Positions 25,882 through 34,876 of a stretch of 64,000 nt of DNA are shown here, piece after piece. The notes under the pieces are model-generated. The model had not been told where the DNA came from. It ran no database searches and worked only from the letters and a program-made list of their open reading frames with translations. The translations under genes and the position numbers were made by a program. Source of the DNA: Bdellovibrio bacteriovorus (GTDB lineage: Bacteria; Bdellovibrionota; Bdellovibrionia; Bdellovibrionales; Bdellovibrionaceae); assembly GCF_001592755.1 (NCBI RefSeq), contig NZ_LUKF01000020.1, positions 124,001-188,000 of the forward strand, read 5' to 3'. Positions within the stretch are counted from its first letter, which is position 1, and the number at the start of each line of letters is the position of its first letter.

Positions 25882-27096
25882 ATGCTCCGCTTTCGGTACG
25901 TTTTTATAACAGCGGTGTTCTTCAGTGTGCAGGCTTTCGCGCAACTGATCCCAACTCCATTTTGGACAGAAAAAGAAAAAGGCCCGGTGAGTTTCGCATT
26001 CGCTGATGTTGCGGGCGTGAATCCGTCTACAATGGTTGTCTCGGATTCAATCACGTTGGCGGGATACGGCGGAACTTATAATGCCACTTGCAGTGGTTGC
26101 GAAATCGAACGCAATGGCAACGGAACTTGGAGCACTTCTGTTTCTGGGTTTAATATGGGCGACACCATCCGTATTCGTCTGACCTCCAGTGCGTCGCTCA
26201 GCGGGACCGCTACGGGAACGGTCACAGTCGGAGAAACAGTGGCGGGGGCTTGGACAGTAACAACTCGTCATCCGTATCCATGCGCCACGGCGGAATGGGG
26301 AAGCATTCCTCACGGAAGTTCGGTAACAGCGTATTCGGCGTCAACCTCGAACGCGTGCGCAAGTATATCTGAGTCGCGCACTTGCACCGACGGAAGTTTG
26401 AGTGGCACCTATACTTTCAACGTGTGCAATAATAATTGTAACGTGGCGCCTTGGGGCTGGGTTGCTCATGGAGCAGGAGTCACCGCTTATCAAACCGTCA
26501 CCGCAAATTCTTGCGCGGCGGTGGCTGAAACCCGTACGTGTAATAACGGAACTCTAAGTGGTTCTTACACAAATGCCAATTGCAGTAATAACTGCAATGT
26601 CAGTCCTTGGGGATGGGTCACTCATGGGAACTCTGTCACGGCCTATGCTTCAGCCACTTCCAATTCCTGCGCTGGAGTTGCACAAACTCGAACTTGCAGT
26701 AATGGAACTTTGGCGGGAACTTACGCTTATGGAACTTGTAATAACAATTGCAATGTCAGTCCTTGGGGTTGGATCGCGCACGGCACATCAGTCACCGCGT
26801 ACGCGGGGCCCACAGGGCCTTGTGTTTCGCAAAGTCGCAGTTGCAGCAACGGTTCGTTAAGTGGCAGTTACACCTACGCCGGCTGTACGGCTTGCAACGC
26901 CGCCAGCAACACGACCAATATGTGTGCTGGGTATACGTATGATGCGGGCGGAGCGTGTATTTCAGCGGCGGGATATTGCGCTTCAGGCAGTGGCACCTGC
27001 GTGATTTCATATTACTACGGCACGGGAAGTGGATCGTACTGTGGCGACGCTTACGGTCCGGGGCCTCAACCTTATTACTTGCTTCAGTGTTATTAA
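25882..27096 (+). CDS. Secreted cysteine-rich repeat protein
   Basis: Exported (signal peptide to about residue 21, VQAFAQ). Residues about 35-128 form a beta-rich domain with TSS...VTVGETVAGAWTVTTR at its end, a pattern common in surface-associated bacterial proteins. Four repeats of about 48-50 residues follow, each with a WGW/WGS-x(2)-HG-x-SVTAY core, a RTC-NG-TLSG-Y segment and paired Cys. The C-terminus (from about 345) is Gly/Tyr/Cys-rich. In all there are about 25 Cys, so heavy disulfide bonding is expected. The repeats recall thrombospondin type 1-like modules only loosely. AGAGGTGA precedes the ATG. A DsbA-like gene follows four bases after the stop. Confidence 0.82.
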   Translation: MLRFRYVFITAVFFSVQAFAQLIPTPFWTEKEKGPVSFAFADVAGVNPSTMVVSDSITLAGYGGTYNATCSGCEIERNGNGTWSTSVSGFNMGDTIRIRLTSSASLSGTATGTVTVGETVAGAWTVTTRHPYPCATAEWGSIPHGSSVTAYSASTSNACASISESRTCTDGSLSGTYTFNVCNNNCNVAPWGWVAHGAGVTAYQTVTANSCAAVAETRTCNNGTLSGSYTNANCSNNCNVSPWGWVTHGNSVTAYASATSNSCAGVAQTRTCSNGTLAGTYAYGTCNNNCNVSPWGWIAHGTSVTAYAGPTGPCVSQSRSCSNGSLSGSYTYAGCTACNAASNTTNMCAGYTYDAGGACISAAGYCASGSGTCVISYYYGTGSGSYCGDAYGPGPQPYYLLQCY

Positions 27097-27100
27097 AATT

Positions 27101-27865
27101 ATGTGGAAGATATCGATCGCATCCTTTTTATTAGCGGGTTGCGCTCCTTCCACGGAAGAGCTGAAAAAAGTTTTTGCTGAAAATCCAGATATCGTTTTTA
27201 CGGCGATTGAAAAAGATCCCGAGCGTTTTGTAGATCTGACGAAGCAGGCAATCAACCCTGATTATCGTCAGCGCCAAAAGGAAAGCGCCCAAGAAAATGA
27301 GCGTCTGAAAAAAGCCGAGGCTCCCATCGTTGATGAAAAGCGTATTTCCTTGGGGCCTAAAAATGCCGCGGTCACCATCATTATTTTTTCGGATTTTTTA
27401 ACATGTTACAAGTGCCCGCAAGCGGAAGAAGGAGCACTGCAAATGCTACAGCGATTTCCGAACCAGGTGCGTATCGTCTATCGCCACCTTCCTGCTTCGC
27501 GAGGTAAAGACGCCATTCAAGCCGCGGAATACGTAGAGGCGATAGGGCGGCAAGATTTCAAAATGGTCGCTCTTTTTCGCGAGCGTGTTTTCGCTAATCA
27601 CGGACGCGTTCGTAACGAAGGCGAAGCTTACTTTAAAAGCCTCACTAGAAAGCTAGATGTGGATATGGCTCGACTCCATTCGGACTTGGCAGAAATCCGA
27701 CAAGAAAAGCTCGTTAAAAAAGATATCGATGAAGCGGCAAAACAAGGAGCTAAAACGCCTCCGTTTTTTGTTGTCAACGGAGTGGGTGTCTCTGGGAAAG
27801 CAGCCCCATTAGAAAATCTGATTAACAAAATCCTTTCTCAAGAAAAGAAAAAGGGGGACCTGTGA
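27101..27865 (+). CDS. DsbA-like thiol oxidoreductase lipoprotein
   Basis: Periplasmic, membrane-anchored: lipobox LLAGC near residue 14. After a helical region there is a thioredoxin fold beginning at about residue 85 (GPKNAAVTIIIFSDFLTC). The active-site pair is C-Y-K-C (residues 102 and 105), and cis-Pro context KTPPFFVVNG comes near the end. This is the DsbA/BdbD-like layout, for disulfide formation or isomerisation. It begins four bases after the cysteine-rich repeat gene without its own clear ribosome site, so translation probably depends on that gene. Its 3' end overlaps the next gene by four bases (GTGA). Confidence 0.88.
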   Translation: MWKISIASFLLAGCAPSTEELKKVFAENPDIVFTAIEKDPERFVDLTKQAINPDYRQRQKESAQENERLKKAEAPIVDEKRISLGPKNAAVTIIIFSDFLTCYKCPQAEEGALQMLQRFPNQVRIVYRHLPASRGKDAIQAAEYVEAIGRQDFKMVALFRERVFANHGRVRNEGEAYFKSLTRKLDVDMARLHSDLAEIRQEKLVKKDIDEAAKQGAKTPPFFVVNGVGVSGKAAPLENLINKILSQEKKKGDL

Positions 27866-28305
27866 AGATTCCATTGATGACAGCATTTTTCTTGCTAAGT
27901 TCAACAGCGCAGGCCACGGTCAATGGTCCGGCAGAGATGGGCGTCTACGTAGGTAAGACCGACAAAAATGCGCCCTGTGAATTGGAGATATCCCGAGTTT
28001 ATCGCGAAGGAACTATCGAGAGTATTTTCACCTTGCGTCTTTCCGCAAAAGTAAATGGCGAAAACTTTGTTCTTGCGGTTCCTCCTGAGCTTAAAGAGGA
28101 AAGTGGCGAAGTTCTTAATAGTCATAAATTTGTCGGACTTAATCCATCCACCACGGGCGCTCGGGCACTTGTCGTAAAATTTGAAAGAGACCCTAAAAGC
28201 AAAGCTTATCTCGATGAATATATTTTATTAGATCATCAACCCCGTTCAGGTCGCGCCGTGAAATCTGTGGCAACGGGTTGTTACGGGTTGAAACTTCGTA
28301 AATAG
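27862..28305 (+). CDS. Small secreted hypothetical protein
   Basis: 147 residues, GTG start with AAAGGGGG a few bases before it, overlapping the DsbA-like gene. The signal peptide (MKIPLMTAFFLLSSTAQA) ends near residue 18. The mature protein is beta-rich with two Cys (APCELEIS and ATGCYGL), one at each end, suited to a single disulfide. No family recognised. It sits inside a tight run of exported-protein genes. Confidence 0.75.
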   Translation: MKIPLMTAFFLLSSTAQATVNGPAEMGVYVGKTDKNAPCELEISRVYREGTIESIFTLRLSAKVNGENFVLAVPPELKEESGEVLNSHKFVGLNPSTTGARALVVKFERDPKSKAYLDEYILLDHQPRSGRAVKSVATGCYGLKLRK

Positions 28306-28317
28306 GAAACAAGCAGA

Positions 28318-29193
28318 GTGTTAAAAAGTTTCTTCGTTCTTTTAATCATGTTCGGTGTAAGTTCTGCGCAAGCCAGAGCTTTCAATGTGACATTGTTAGG
28401 AACAGGGAACCCGTGGCCAAGGCCTGAGCGTATGGGGCCAGCAGTGGTCGTAAAAGTGGGTGAGGAGTCGTTTCTTTTTGATGTTGGACGAGGTGCTTAT
28501 CTCCAGTTGCATAAAGCAGGAATCGCGACAAAAAGCCTTCGTCACATTTTTCTCACTCATCTTCACTCGGACCACACCGTAGGACTGCCTGATTTATGGT
28601 TAAGTTCTTCTCTTGTAAGCCGAGGCCTGGAAGCTTGGGAGATCTCGGGTCCTCAGGGGACAAAGAGTTTTATTTCCTACATGCAAAAAGCATTTTCTGC
28701 GGATACTGAAACTCGTATCCGCGAAGATAAAACGCCTCAGGTGAAATTCAAAATCAATGTCCACGAAATCACGGAAGGTCTTGTTTATAATAAAAATGGA
28801 ATAAAGATCACGGCCTTTAAAGTCGAGCACGGACCGATTGGTGAGGCCTTCGGATATCGCATCGATGCCGAAGGAAAGTCTGTCGTAATTTCCGGAGACA
28901 CCGTCTATAGCGAAAATCTTATTAAGCACTCAAAGGGTGTGGATCTTTTAATTCACGAAGTGGCGTACTTTACTGGTGTGGAAGTGAAATCATCCCCGGT
29001 TTTAAGTCATCACACTCTTCCAGATCAGGCGGGCCGGGTGTTTTCGCAGGTGAAACCTGGCAAGGCCGTTTACACTCATATTGTTGTTTCTAAAGATATC
29101 ACTCCAGAAAAACTGATTGAACTGACTAGGAAGACATACCAAGGACCGCTCGTCGTCGGTGAAGATCTTATGTTTTTTGAGTTGAACAAGTAA
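28318..29193 (+). CDS. Secreted metallo-beta-lactamase fold hydrolase (RNase Z-like subgroup)
   Basis: The di-zinc motif THLHSDHTVG (H81, H83, D85, H86) and later ligands (VEHGPIGEAFGYR, SGDTVYSENL, SHHTLPDQAG) are all visible, giving a complete active site. The overall order resembles arylsulfatase/RNase Z-like members of the superfamily. A signal peptide of about 20 residues (MLKSFFVLLIMFGVSSAQA) sends it to the periplasm, which argues against tRNA processing. GTG start, with AGGAAAC about nine bases upstream. Substrate unknown. Confidence 0.87.
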   Translation: MLKSFFVLLIMFGVSSAQARAFNVTLLGTGNPWPRPERMGPAVVVKVGEESFLFDVGRGAYLQLHKAGIATKSLRHIFLTHLHSDHTVGLPDLWLSSSLVSRGLEAWEISGPQGTKSFISYMQKAFSADTETRIREDKTPQVKFKINVHEITEGLVYNKNGIKITAFKVEHGPIGEAFGYRIDAEGKSVVISGDTVYSENLIKHSKGVDLLIHEVAYFTGVEVKSSPVLSHHTLPDQAGRVFSQVKPGKAVYTHIVVSKDITPEKLIELTRKTYQGPLVVGEDLMFFELNK

Positions 29194-29223
29194 AGCTAAA
29201 GCACGTTGCAGGGATGGTGAGAA

Positions 29224-30207
29224 ATGAAACTCTTAGTTATCGCATTGGTCGTAAACGTATTCTTTGCAGTTCCATCGAAGGCGCAAACCGGGAAGCCTGC
29301 GGTGACTCCGCGACAGGCGCTTTTAAGCCGTCATATGCAAAAGCTAGATCCTTCGCAAATGGAAATGAATGGAATTCGTCTGAAGGATTACGAAGGCTTT
29401 GAAAAAAACTGGAAGTTTGTCACGGTAAGATATCGAAAAGATTCGACAGAGATGCGTTACACCTACGCAAACGATCTTGCATGGAAAGCTTTGACGAGTG
29501 GAGAAAAATATCCAGACGGAGCCGTTTTTGCCAAGATTGGAGTGATCACCGAAGAGGATCCTTCTTTTGCAAGTTCCGTGGTTCCCATGGGAGCCATCCG
29601 CTATCAATTCATGGTTCGCGACGAAAAAAAATGTAAACATACGGACGGATGGTGTTACGCCCTATTTGGTGGCCTGGGTGTTGCGCTTACAAATGATGTG
29701 AAAACGGAAGAAATGGCCTGCGCTGCCTGTCACAAAATTGTTCCAGAAAGACAGTACGTTTTTTCTCAAGTAGCACCACTGACTTCTTATATGAAGCAAG
29801 TACAGGAAAAAGCCGCCAAAGCTATGGAGGCCATTCTGCCTCCAGTGCCGGTGGATCAAAAAGCCGTACAATTCAAAACAATTTCTGCCAGTGACCTTCC
29901 CGAGGATGCACAGCGCTTTTTAAGTTCAAAACAAAAAAAGGTTCGTGACTTAGTGGGGCCACTCAAAGAGTCGGCGTTCGAGGGCACCTTGAATGAAATG
30001 CTTCCGAATTTGATCAAAGAAGCACTGGCGACAAACCAGCCAGCCATTTTTACAACGACGGATCAAAAGTATTTCACGATGGCATTTCCTGACCATCAAA
30101 GAAAAACGCCGTGTAACGACGGAATGCACCCGATCGCTTTTGTCGAAACGGTGTGGGGCTCGCCAAGTCGCCGTATTAACTTAAATGTCGGCTGCTACGG
30201 CAAGTAG
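29224..30207 (+). CDS. Cytochrome P460-like haem protein, secreted
   Basis: The signal peptide ends near residue 20 (SKAQ). A P460-type domain follows: VTVRYRKDSTEMRYTYAND, AWKAL...YPDGAVFAKIG, and YQFMVRDEKK with DGWCYALFG. The c-type haem site is CAACH at residues 166-170. In known cytochromes P460 a Lys crosslinks to the haem and the enzyme oxidises hydroxylamine; whether the crosslink Lys is present cannot be judged by eye. About 155 residues follow the haem motif, longer than classical P460. GGTGAG precedes the ATG. Confidence 0.8.
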   Translation: MKLLVIALVVNVFFAVPSKAQTGKPAVTPRQALLSRHMQKLDPSQMEMNGIRLKDYEGFEKNWKFVTVRYRKDSTEMRYTYANDLAWKALTSGEKYPDGAVFAKIGVITEEDPSFASSVVPMGAIRYQFMVRDEKKCKHTDGWCYALFGGLGVALTNDVKTEEMACAACHKIVPERQYVFSQVAPLTSYMKQVQEKAAKAMEAILPPVPVDQKAVQFKTISASDLPEDAQRFLSSKQKKVRDLVGPLKESAFEGTLNEMLPNLIKEALATNQPAIFTTTDQKYFTMAFPDHQRKTPCNDGMHPIAFVETVWGSPSRRINLNVGCYGK

Positions 30208-30215
30208 AGGTGATT

Positions 30216-31223
30216 ATGAAGTACGTTTTAGCTTTCACTCTTCTTTTTGGGGCCTCTTTTTCTTTCGGCACACCTAAGACCGAAAAAGAGGCTATCCAGT
30301 ACGCGACAGTAATCATGGATGGTTTCCATATTAAGAAGATCTATACTTCGATGACGGGGCCCCTTAAAGAAAAAGGCGTCGCGCTGACGCCCGAAGATAA
30401 ATTCGCTTCGATCTGGGTGAAAAGCATGTCGGTCGATATCTTCAACGAGAAAGGCCAAAAGGAATCCGAAGAGTATCTCTGTCATGCATGGGTGACAATT
30501 CCGACGCCGATGAATGAAGAAAAGTATGGCCGAGTCTCTGGCATGCTGACAATTTCGCAAGGCATGCCTGAAATGGAATTTCCTCCAGGGTACGCGATGA
30601 AAATGGCGAAAGTGATCGATTCGCAAGTCAATGTGCTTGTTCAAGCTCTGAACAACGTCGAAACGAAAATCGATAAAAAGCTGATTTATAGAATTAAGAT
30701 TGGCTACATTGATGACAAAGATGCGCAAGCCTTAGGAATAAAGCAGCTCTACGGTGACAGTTTCGCGACTCAGGTGCCCCCAGAAAAAAGACACAGGCCT
30801 CCGTCAAAGCCTGAACGTTTAGGCGAGGACCCCCATAAAGGCCACAGCATGACTGGTATGGGCGGTGCTGACCCCGTGCACTTCATCGTGCCGCCCGGTA
30901 AGCACGAGTATCGCTGGCCTCTTTCTCAAGACATGGTCTCAATACGAAACAACGGTGTGATTCGCTTGATCAAGCTTCATCTGCATCCCTATGGAGAGTC
31001 CGTGGCGCTTTATGATAAGACCGCTAAAAAGTTCGTATGGAAGGGGACGGCGACCCAAGATCCGAAGCGGGCGGTTCTCTTAAAGACCGAAAGTTATTCC
31101 AGCACAGAAGGTATTAAGCTGAATAACCAGCACAGCTACGAAGTAGTCACTACGTATAACAACACCAGCAAGCAAACTGTCGACGGTATGGGAGTGCTCA
31201 GAGTTTACTACGGACTAAAGTAG
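30216..31223 (+). CDS. Secreted hypothetical protein with His-rich C-terminal domain
   Basis: ATG at 30216 with AGAGGTGA just before it; an in-frame GTG six bases upstream is less likely. Signal peptide to about residue 18. The N-terminal half is alpha/beta. A His/Met-rich hinge (EDPHKGHSMTGMGG) leads into a beta domain with VHFIVPPGKHEYR and KLHLHPYGESVALYD. HxH in such a beta context can bind copper or another metal, but this is inference. It follows the P460 gene by eight bases and probably shares its transcript. Confidence 0.72.
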   Translation: MKYVLAFTLLFGASFSFGTPKTEKEAIQYATVIMDGFHIKKIYTSMTGPLKEKGVALTPEDKFASIWVKSMSVDIFNEKGQKESEEYLCHAWVTIPTPMNEEKYGRVSGMLTISQGMPEMEFPPGYAMKMAKVIDSQVNVLVQALNNVETKIDKKLIYRIKIGYIDDKDAQALGIKQLYGDSFATQVPPEKRHRPPSKPERLGEDPHKGHSMTGMGGADPVHFIVPPGKHEYRWPLSQDMVSIRNNGVIRLIKLHLHPYGESVALYDKTAKKFVWKGTATQDPKRAVLLKTESYSSTEGIKLNNQHSYEVVTTYNNTSKQTVDGMGVLRVYYGLK

Positions 31224-31250
31224 GTTTTCAAAAACGCCGATAAGTTCAAT

Positions 31251-31730
31251 ATGAAAACTTGGATCTTACTCGGTACGTTTTTGATGATGATCTTGTCCGG
31301 CTGTGGAGCTGTCGACGCCGAATTTTTTGGTCCTTCCGAAAAAGTGAAGTTAGATCCTCGCAATGTCACTGGATTTGCGGCCACCCCATACAATGTGGCT
31401 TACACTGCAGATGGCGAGTACTGGATTGAAGGCTCCGGGGGAGCTCTGGTTGGAGAGGTTCGCGTTGAGTCTACGTCACACCGGATCTCAGTCAGTCGCC
31501 AAGGTACAATGATGAGTCTGCGTAGACCGGCGGCGTTTCATGCAATGGCACCGTAAGAAAAAGAATTCGATCTCCGCGCGAACGAAGAATTTGTGGTGCT
31601 CATGAAGGCTCAGGGTCCTCGTGGTTCAGAGACCTTTTTAGAGGCCTCATTTCCCTCTGAAATCATGCGTGTTGACGGAAAGTATTTTCGCTCCTCACAG
31701 CTCTATTATTTCTATTTAAAAAGCCGTTAA
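31251..31730 (+). pseudogene. Small lipoprotein gene interrupted by an in-frame TAA
   Basis: The first part encodes a lipoprotein signal (lipobox MILSGC) and a beta-rich stretch up to a TAA at 31554-31556. The same frame stays open for 57 more codons and reads like protein (EFDLRANEEFVVLMKAQGPR, then SSQLYYFYLKSR) before a second TAA at 31728. The downstream part has no ribosome site, so a single base change in one ancestral gene of about 159 codons is the simplest reading. Alternatives are a sequencing error or a genuine short protein of 101 residues (31251-31556). Confidence 0.6.
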
Positions 31731-31813
31731 AATGTCTCATCCTGAGTGCTCAATCAGGTTCTCAGGCACCTCGGCATCTTTAGAAATCCGAAAATAATTC
31801 CGAAAAGTAGAGC

Positions 31814-33577
31814 ATGGGACAATTCGGTACGTTTCTATTTTTCAGTCTGTCCTTCCTTCTGGTACAGCCTTCGCTGGCAGCCTCGTCGCTGACATATCAA
31901 GGCCGCATCATCAAAAAGGATGGAACTCCTGTTTCCACTCAAAACGTGGTTTTCACCATAAATCTATACAGCCCCGGTTCTGAAAACTGTTTGATCTTTC
32001 AAGAGACACATACATTGGACATGCGAAACTCTGATGGGATTTTTTCTCTAGAAATCGGCAAAGGGACCCGAGCCGGAGCGGCGGTTGACGGGGGATTTTC
32101 ATTAAGCCAGATTTTGTCGAACAAAGCCGCAACGATAGGTCCATTTCCTTCTTGCGCCAGTGGAAGTGATTTCGTACCAGGGCCCCTGCAAACGCGTAAG
32201 CTCGTTATCAACTTCAACGATGGTTCCGGTGCTCAAACCATTCAATCACAGAATATTTCGCAAGTTCCGTACTCTGTAGAATCACAACAGGTCGGAGGAT
32301 ATAAATCGGAAAACCTCCTGCGCGTAGACGGCGGAACCGCGACACCGATGACACAGACTCAAGCCAACGAGTTGTTAGCGTTGATTAGCGGGACCTCGAC
32401 TCAATATTCTAAAGCCGGCACTTTAGGTGGTATCACGATTCCTAATCCCGCGTCACTGACTCCCGGAGAGTCTTTGCGTTGGAACGGGACGGGGTGGGAA
32501 ACTTTTGTGCCTGGAGAATCCGGAGTGGTGATCGCCAATATCACCAGTAGCAATAGTTACCTCACGGCAACGACGTCTTCCGGAAGTACGACGTTGACTC
32601 TCAACGTGGGCACCACTGCCAACACAGTCGCGGCAGGTAATGATTTACGAATCGTGAATGCCTTTCAAAGTACGGCATCCTTGGGAGGAGATCTGAGCGG
32701 CACTTTGCCGAACCCGACAGTTGCAAAACTTCAAGGTCGAAATGTCGCATCGACAATTCCAGCGCTGGGATCTTTTTTAAAATGGGATCAAGCCACGACG
32801 ACCTGGGTTTCCACGCCTTTACCAGATTGTGCCATTAATGAAACTCTGACTTTCAATACGGTGACGGATATTTATGAGTGCTCTGCGATTGGGTTGAATG
32901 CGAATCAGATTACCGCGGGAGCACTTCCGATTCTTCGCGGTGGTACAGGGCTTTCAACGACGCCAACCGATGGTCAATTGCTTATCGGAAATGGCAGTGG
33001 CTACACGCTAGCTGCGCTGACTGCCGGAGATAATATCTCTATCACTAACGGAGCGGGAAGTATCGAGATTGATCTTGCTGGTCCTATTGCAGACTCAAAG
33101 CTCGACACAATCACAACCGCAGGAAAAGTTTCTGGAAGTGCCATCACATCCGGCACTATCAGTGGAACAACTGCAATCAACACCTCAGGCAATATTCACA
33201 CCTCAGGGCGCATGATTGCTTCAGATACTTCTACGACGACAGCAAAGCTTGAGGTGTCGGGGCAAGTTCTGTCGAAGGTGTTCAACGCCGGTAACAGCAC
33301 TTCCATCGATTGGAATAACGGAAACGTTCAGTACACATCCGCTGATTGTGGCGCCTTCACGTTTTCAAACATGTTTGAAGGCGGATCTTATACTTTGATT
33401 GTCACGGGAGCAGGAGGAGGTTCGTGTTCGTTCTCTCAAGCTGCGCCGGATTCATTATCGGCGGGCGCATTCAAGGCCGTTCCCGCGGGGCCAACAGCGC
33501 AATCGGGAAGATCAACAGTCATCACATTCTTAAGAGCCGGGAACACTGTCTATACGACGTGGATCACTGGTTATTAA
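31814..33577 (+). CDS. Secreted tail-fibre-like adhesin (mosaic fibre candidate)
   Basis: 587 residues. The signal peptide (to about residue 22) is followed by a beta domain starting LTYQGRIIKKDGTPV and ending near residue 160. Then comes a long repetitive Ser/Thr/Gly/Asn-rich shaft. The shaft has phage-fibre signatures: LGGDLSGTLPNPTVAKLQG, GALPILRGGTGLS, DGQLLIGNGSGY, and GDNISITNGAGSIEIDL. The C-terminal 100 residues form a separate beta tip with Cys pairs (SADCGAFTF, GGGSCSFSQ). Trimeric fibres with variable tips are known surface proteins of Bdellovibrio used in prey contact, so a similar role is inferred. It is convergent with the gliding operon. Confidence 0.78.
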   Translation: MGQFGTFLFFSLSFLLVQPSLAASSLTYQGRIIKKDGTPVSTQNVVFTINLYSPGSENCLIFQETHTLDMRNSDGIFSLEIGKGTRAGAAVDGGFSLSQILSNKAATIGPFPSCASGSDFVPGPLQTRKLVINFNDGSGAQTIQSQNISQVPYSVESQQVGGYKSENLLRVDGGTATPMTQTQANELLALISGTSTQYSKAGTLGGITIPNPASLTPGESLRWNGTGWETFVPGESGVVIANITSSNSYLTATTSSGSTTLTLNVGTTANTVAAGNDLRIVNAFQSTASLGGDLSGTLPNPTVAKLQGRNVASTIPALGSFLKWDQATTTWVSTPLPDCAINETLTFNTVTDIYECSAIGLNANQITAGALPILRGGTGLSTTPTDGQLLIGNGSGYTLAALTAGDNISITNGAGSIEIDLAGPIADSKLDTITTAGKVSGSAITSGTISGTTAINTSGNIHTSGRMIASDTSTTTAKLEVSGQVLSKVFNAGNSTSIDWNNGNVQYTSADCGAFTFSNMFEGGSYTLIVTGAGGGSCSFSQAAPDSLSAGAFKAVPAGPTAQSGRSTVITFLRAGNTVYTTWITGY

Positions 33578-33587
33578 AACGAAAGAA

Positions 33588-33612
33588 GCCGCTGAGTAGC
33601 GGCATTTTATTT
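33588..33612. terminator. Terminator after the fibre gene
   Basis: GCCGCT and AGCGGC pair around GAGT, followed by ATTTTATTT on the plus strand. It lies between convergent genes. Confidence 0.75.
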
Positions 33613-33628
33613 CAGTCTTAGAAGAAAA

Positions 33629-34876
33629 CTAATTCTTTAAAGTTAGTGGAACAAGGTCCACCGAGAATCGAGCGCCTTCGACATATTGGTAGTCGATATC
33701 TCCAGAAAGAACGATCGAGTTGTCTTCTGGGTTGTACAACCAGCCACCTTTTGCTTTTTGCGGGATGACTTGTTTACCGTAACGAACACGCACCATCAGC
33801 TGACCGTTTTTATCAGCGCGCGGACGTTGGCTTAAGAAGATCTCTTTCGACAAAGTCTTCACCGTGATGTCGGAACCGATTTGAGCCAACTCGTCACCGA
33901 ACTTAGGGCTGACGATGCTCATGATGTGTTTTGCGCGAATTTGTTCTGGAGTTCCTTCGTTCGGATTTGCCGCCACAATCAATTGTTCTAAACGTGCAGG
34001 ACCGAAACCAGTACACTTGCCATTGTTCTTCGGAGTTTTTTGATTCATATCGAAGCACTCAGGATGATACTTCGGATGAATACGCAAATCCCAGTCTTTG
34101 TACGTGTCAGGATCTTGAGGACGCACAAGAACACCGTAGACTGCGACTTTTTCAGTGCGGCCGCCTTTAAAGTCGATCAGTTTTTGCGCCATCTCTTCTG
34201 GATTCAGATTTTTAGAAGAATCGTCAGCATCCGTCAAAAGAACCACAACAAGTTGTGCTTCCTTACGGAAGAATCCTTCGTTAGCAGCGCCACGGCCGGT
34301 CTTTTCCAAAGCTGCCGCTAAAGGAGAGAACAGCTCTTCAAACTCAGGGCCGCCTTGAGCATACGGAGTCACACCGATATTCAAAGTGGAAGCAATCAAT
34401 TTGCTGTTATTGTCAGATTTAGCCACGAAACGACGGCTTTGCGATGTCTGGCCTTGAGTGTTCTTAATGTAACGAAGATCACCAATTTGGTAGATATCTT
34501 TTTTAGTTTGTGCATAACGATCTGAACTGTCCCACACAGAAATAACCCCGATGTGGTAGTCGATCATTTTATTTTTTAAAATACCCGCAGTAAAACGGTC
34601 GATGTTGCGCAAAAGATTGTCTTGCGCCGTCTTCATACTGTCAGAGTTGTCTGTCACAAAAAGAATGTCCACTTCAGGATTGAAGTCAAATTGGCTTTGA
34701 CCACCATCTTCTGTGATCCACTCAAAAGTTTGAGCCGGGATCTGGTCATACTGAGGGATTTGAACCTGTTCCTCAACCAAAGGTCTTTCAACTCTTAAAG
34801 TTGCAGACTCTGGACTGCAGGCAGAGACCAACATAAATGCTGTAAAATAAATTGCTACGATAACGAGGTTTCTCAC
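33629..34876 (-). CDS. von Willebrand factor A domain lipoprotein, CglB-like gliding adhesin
   Basis: 415 residues. GTG start with AGGAGG five bases upstream and a GTGA overlap with the preceding gene. Lipobox LVSAC puts the lipidated Cys at about residue 20. The VWA domain begins near 68 with VDILFVTDNSDSM, whose D-x-S-x-S is a complete MIDAS metal site, and continues with VVVLLTDADDSS. In Myxococcus, CglB (about 416 residues, VWA, outer-membrane lipoprotein) is the adhesin that couples the gliding machine to the substrate. Size, signal, domain and operon context all agree. Last gene of the operon. Confidence 0.85.
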   Translation of the reverse strand: MRNLVIVAIYFTAFMLVSACSPESATLRVERPLVEEQVQIPQYDQIPAQTFEWITEDGGQSQFDFNPEVDILFVTDNSDSMKTAQDNLLRNIDRFTAGILKNKMIDYHIGVISVWDSSDRYAQTKKDIYQIGDLRYIKNTQGQTSQSRRFVAKSDNNSKLIASTLNIGVTPYAQGGPEFEELFSPLAAALEKTGRGAANEGFFRKEAQLVVVLLTDADDSSKNLNPEEMAQKLIDFKGGRTEKVAVYGVLVRPQDPDTYKDWDLRIHPKYHPECFDMNQKTPKNNGKCTGFGPARLEQLIVAANPNEGTPEQIRAKHIMSIVSPKFGDELAQIGSDITVKTLSKEIFLSQRPRADKNGQLMVRVRYGKQVIPQKAKGGWLYNPEDNSIVLSGDIDYQYVEGARFSVDLVPLTLKN

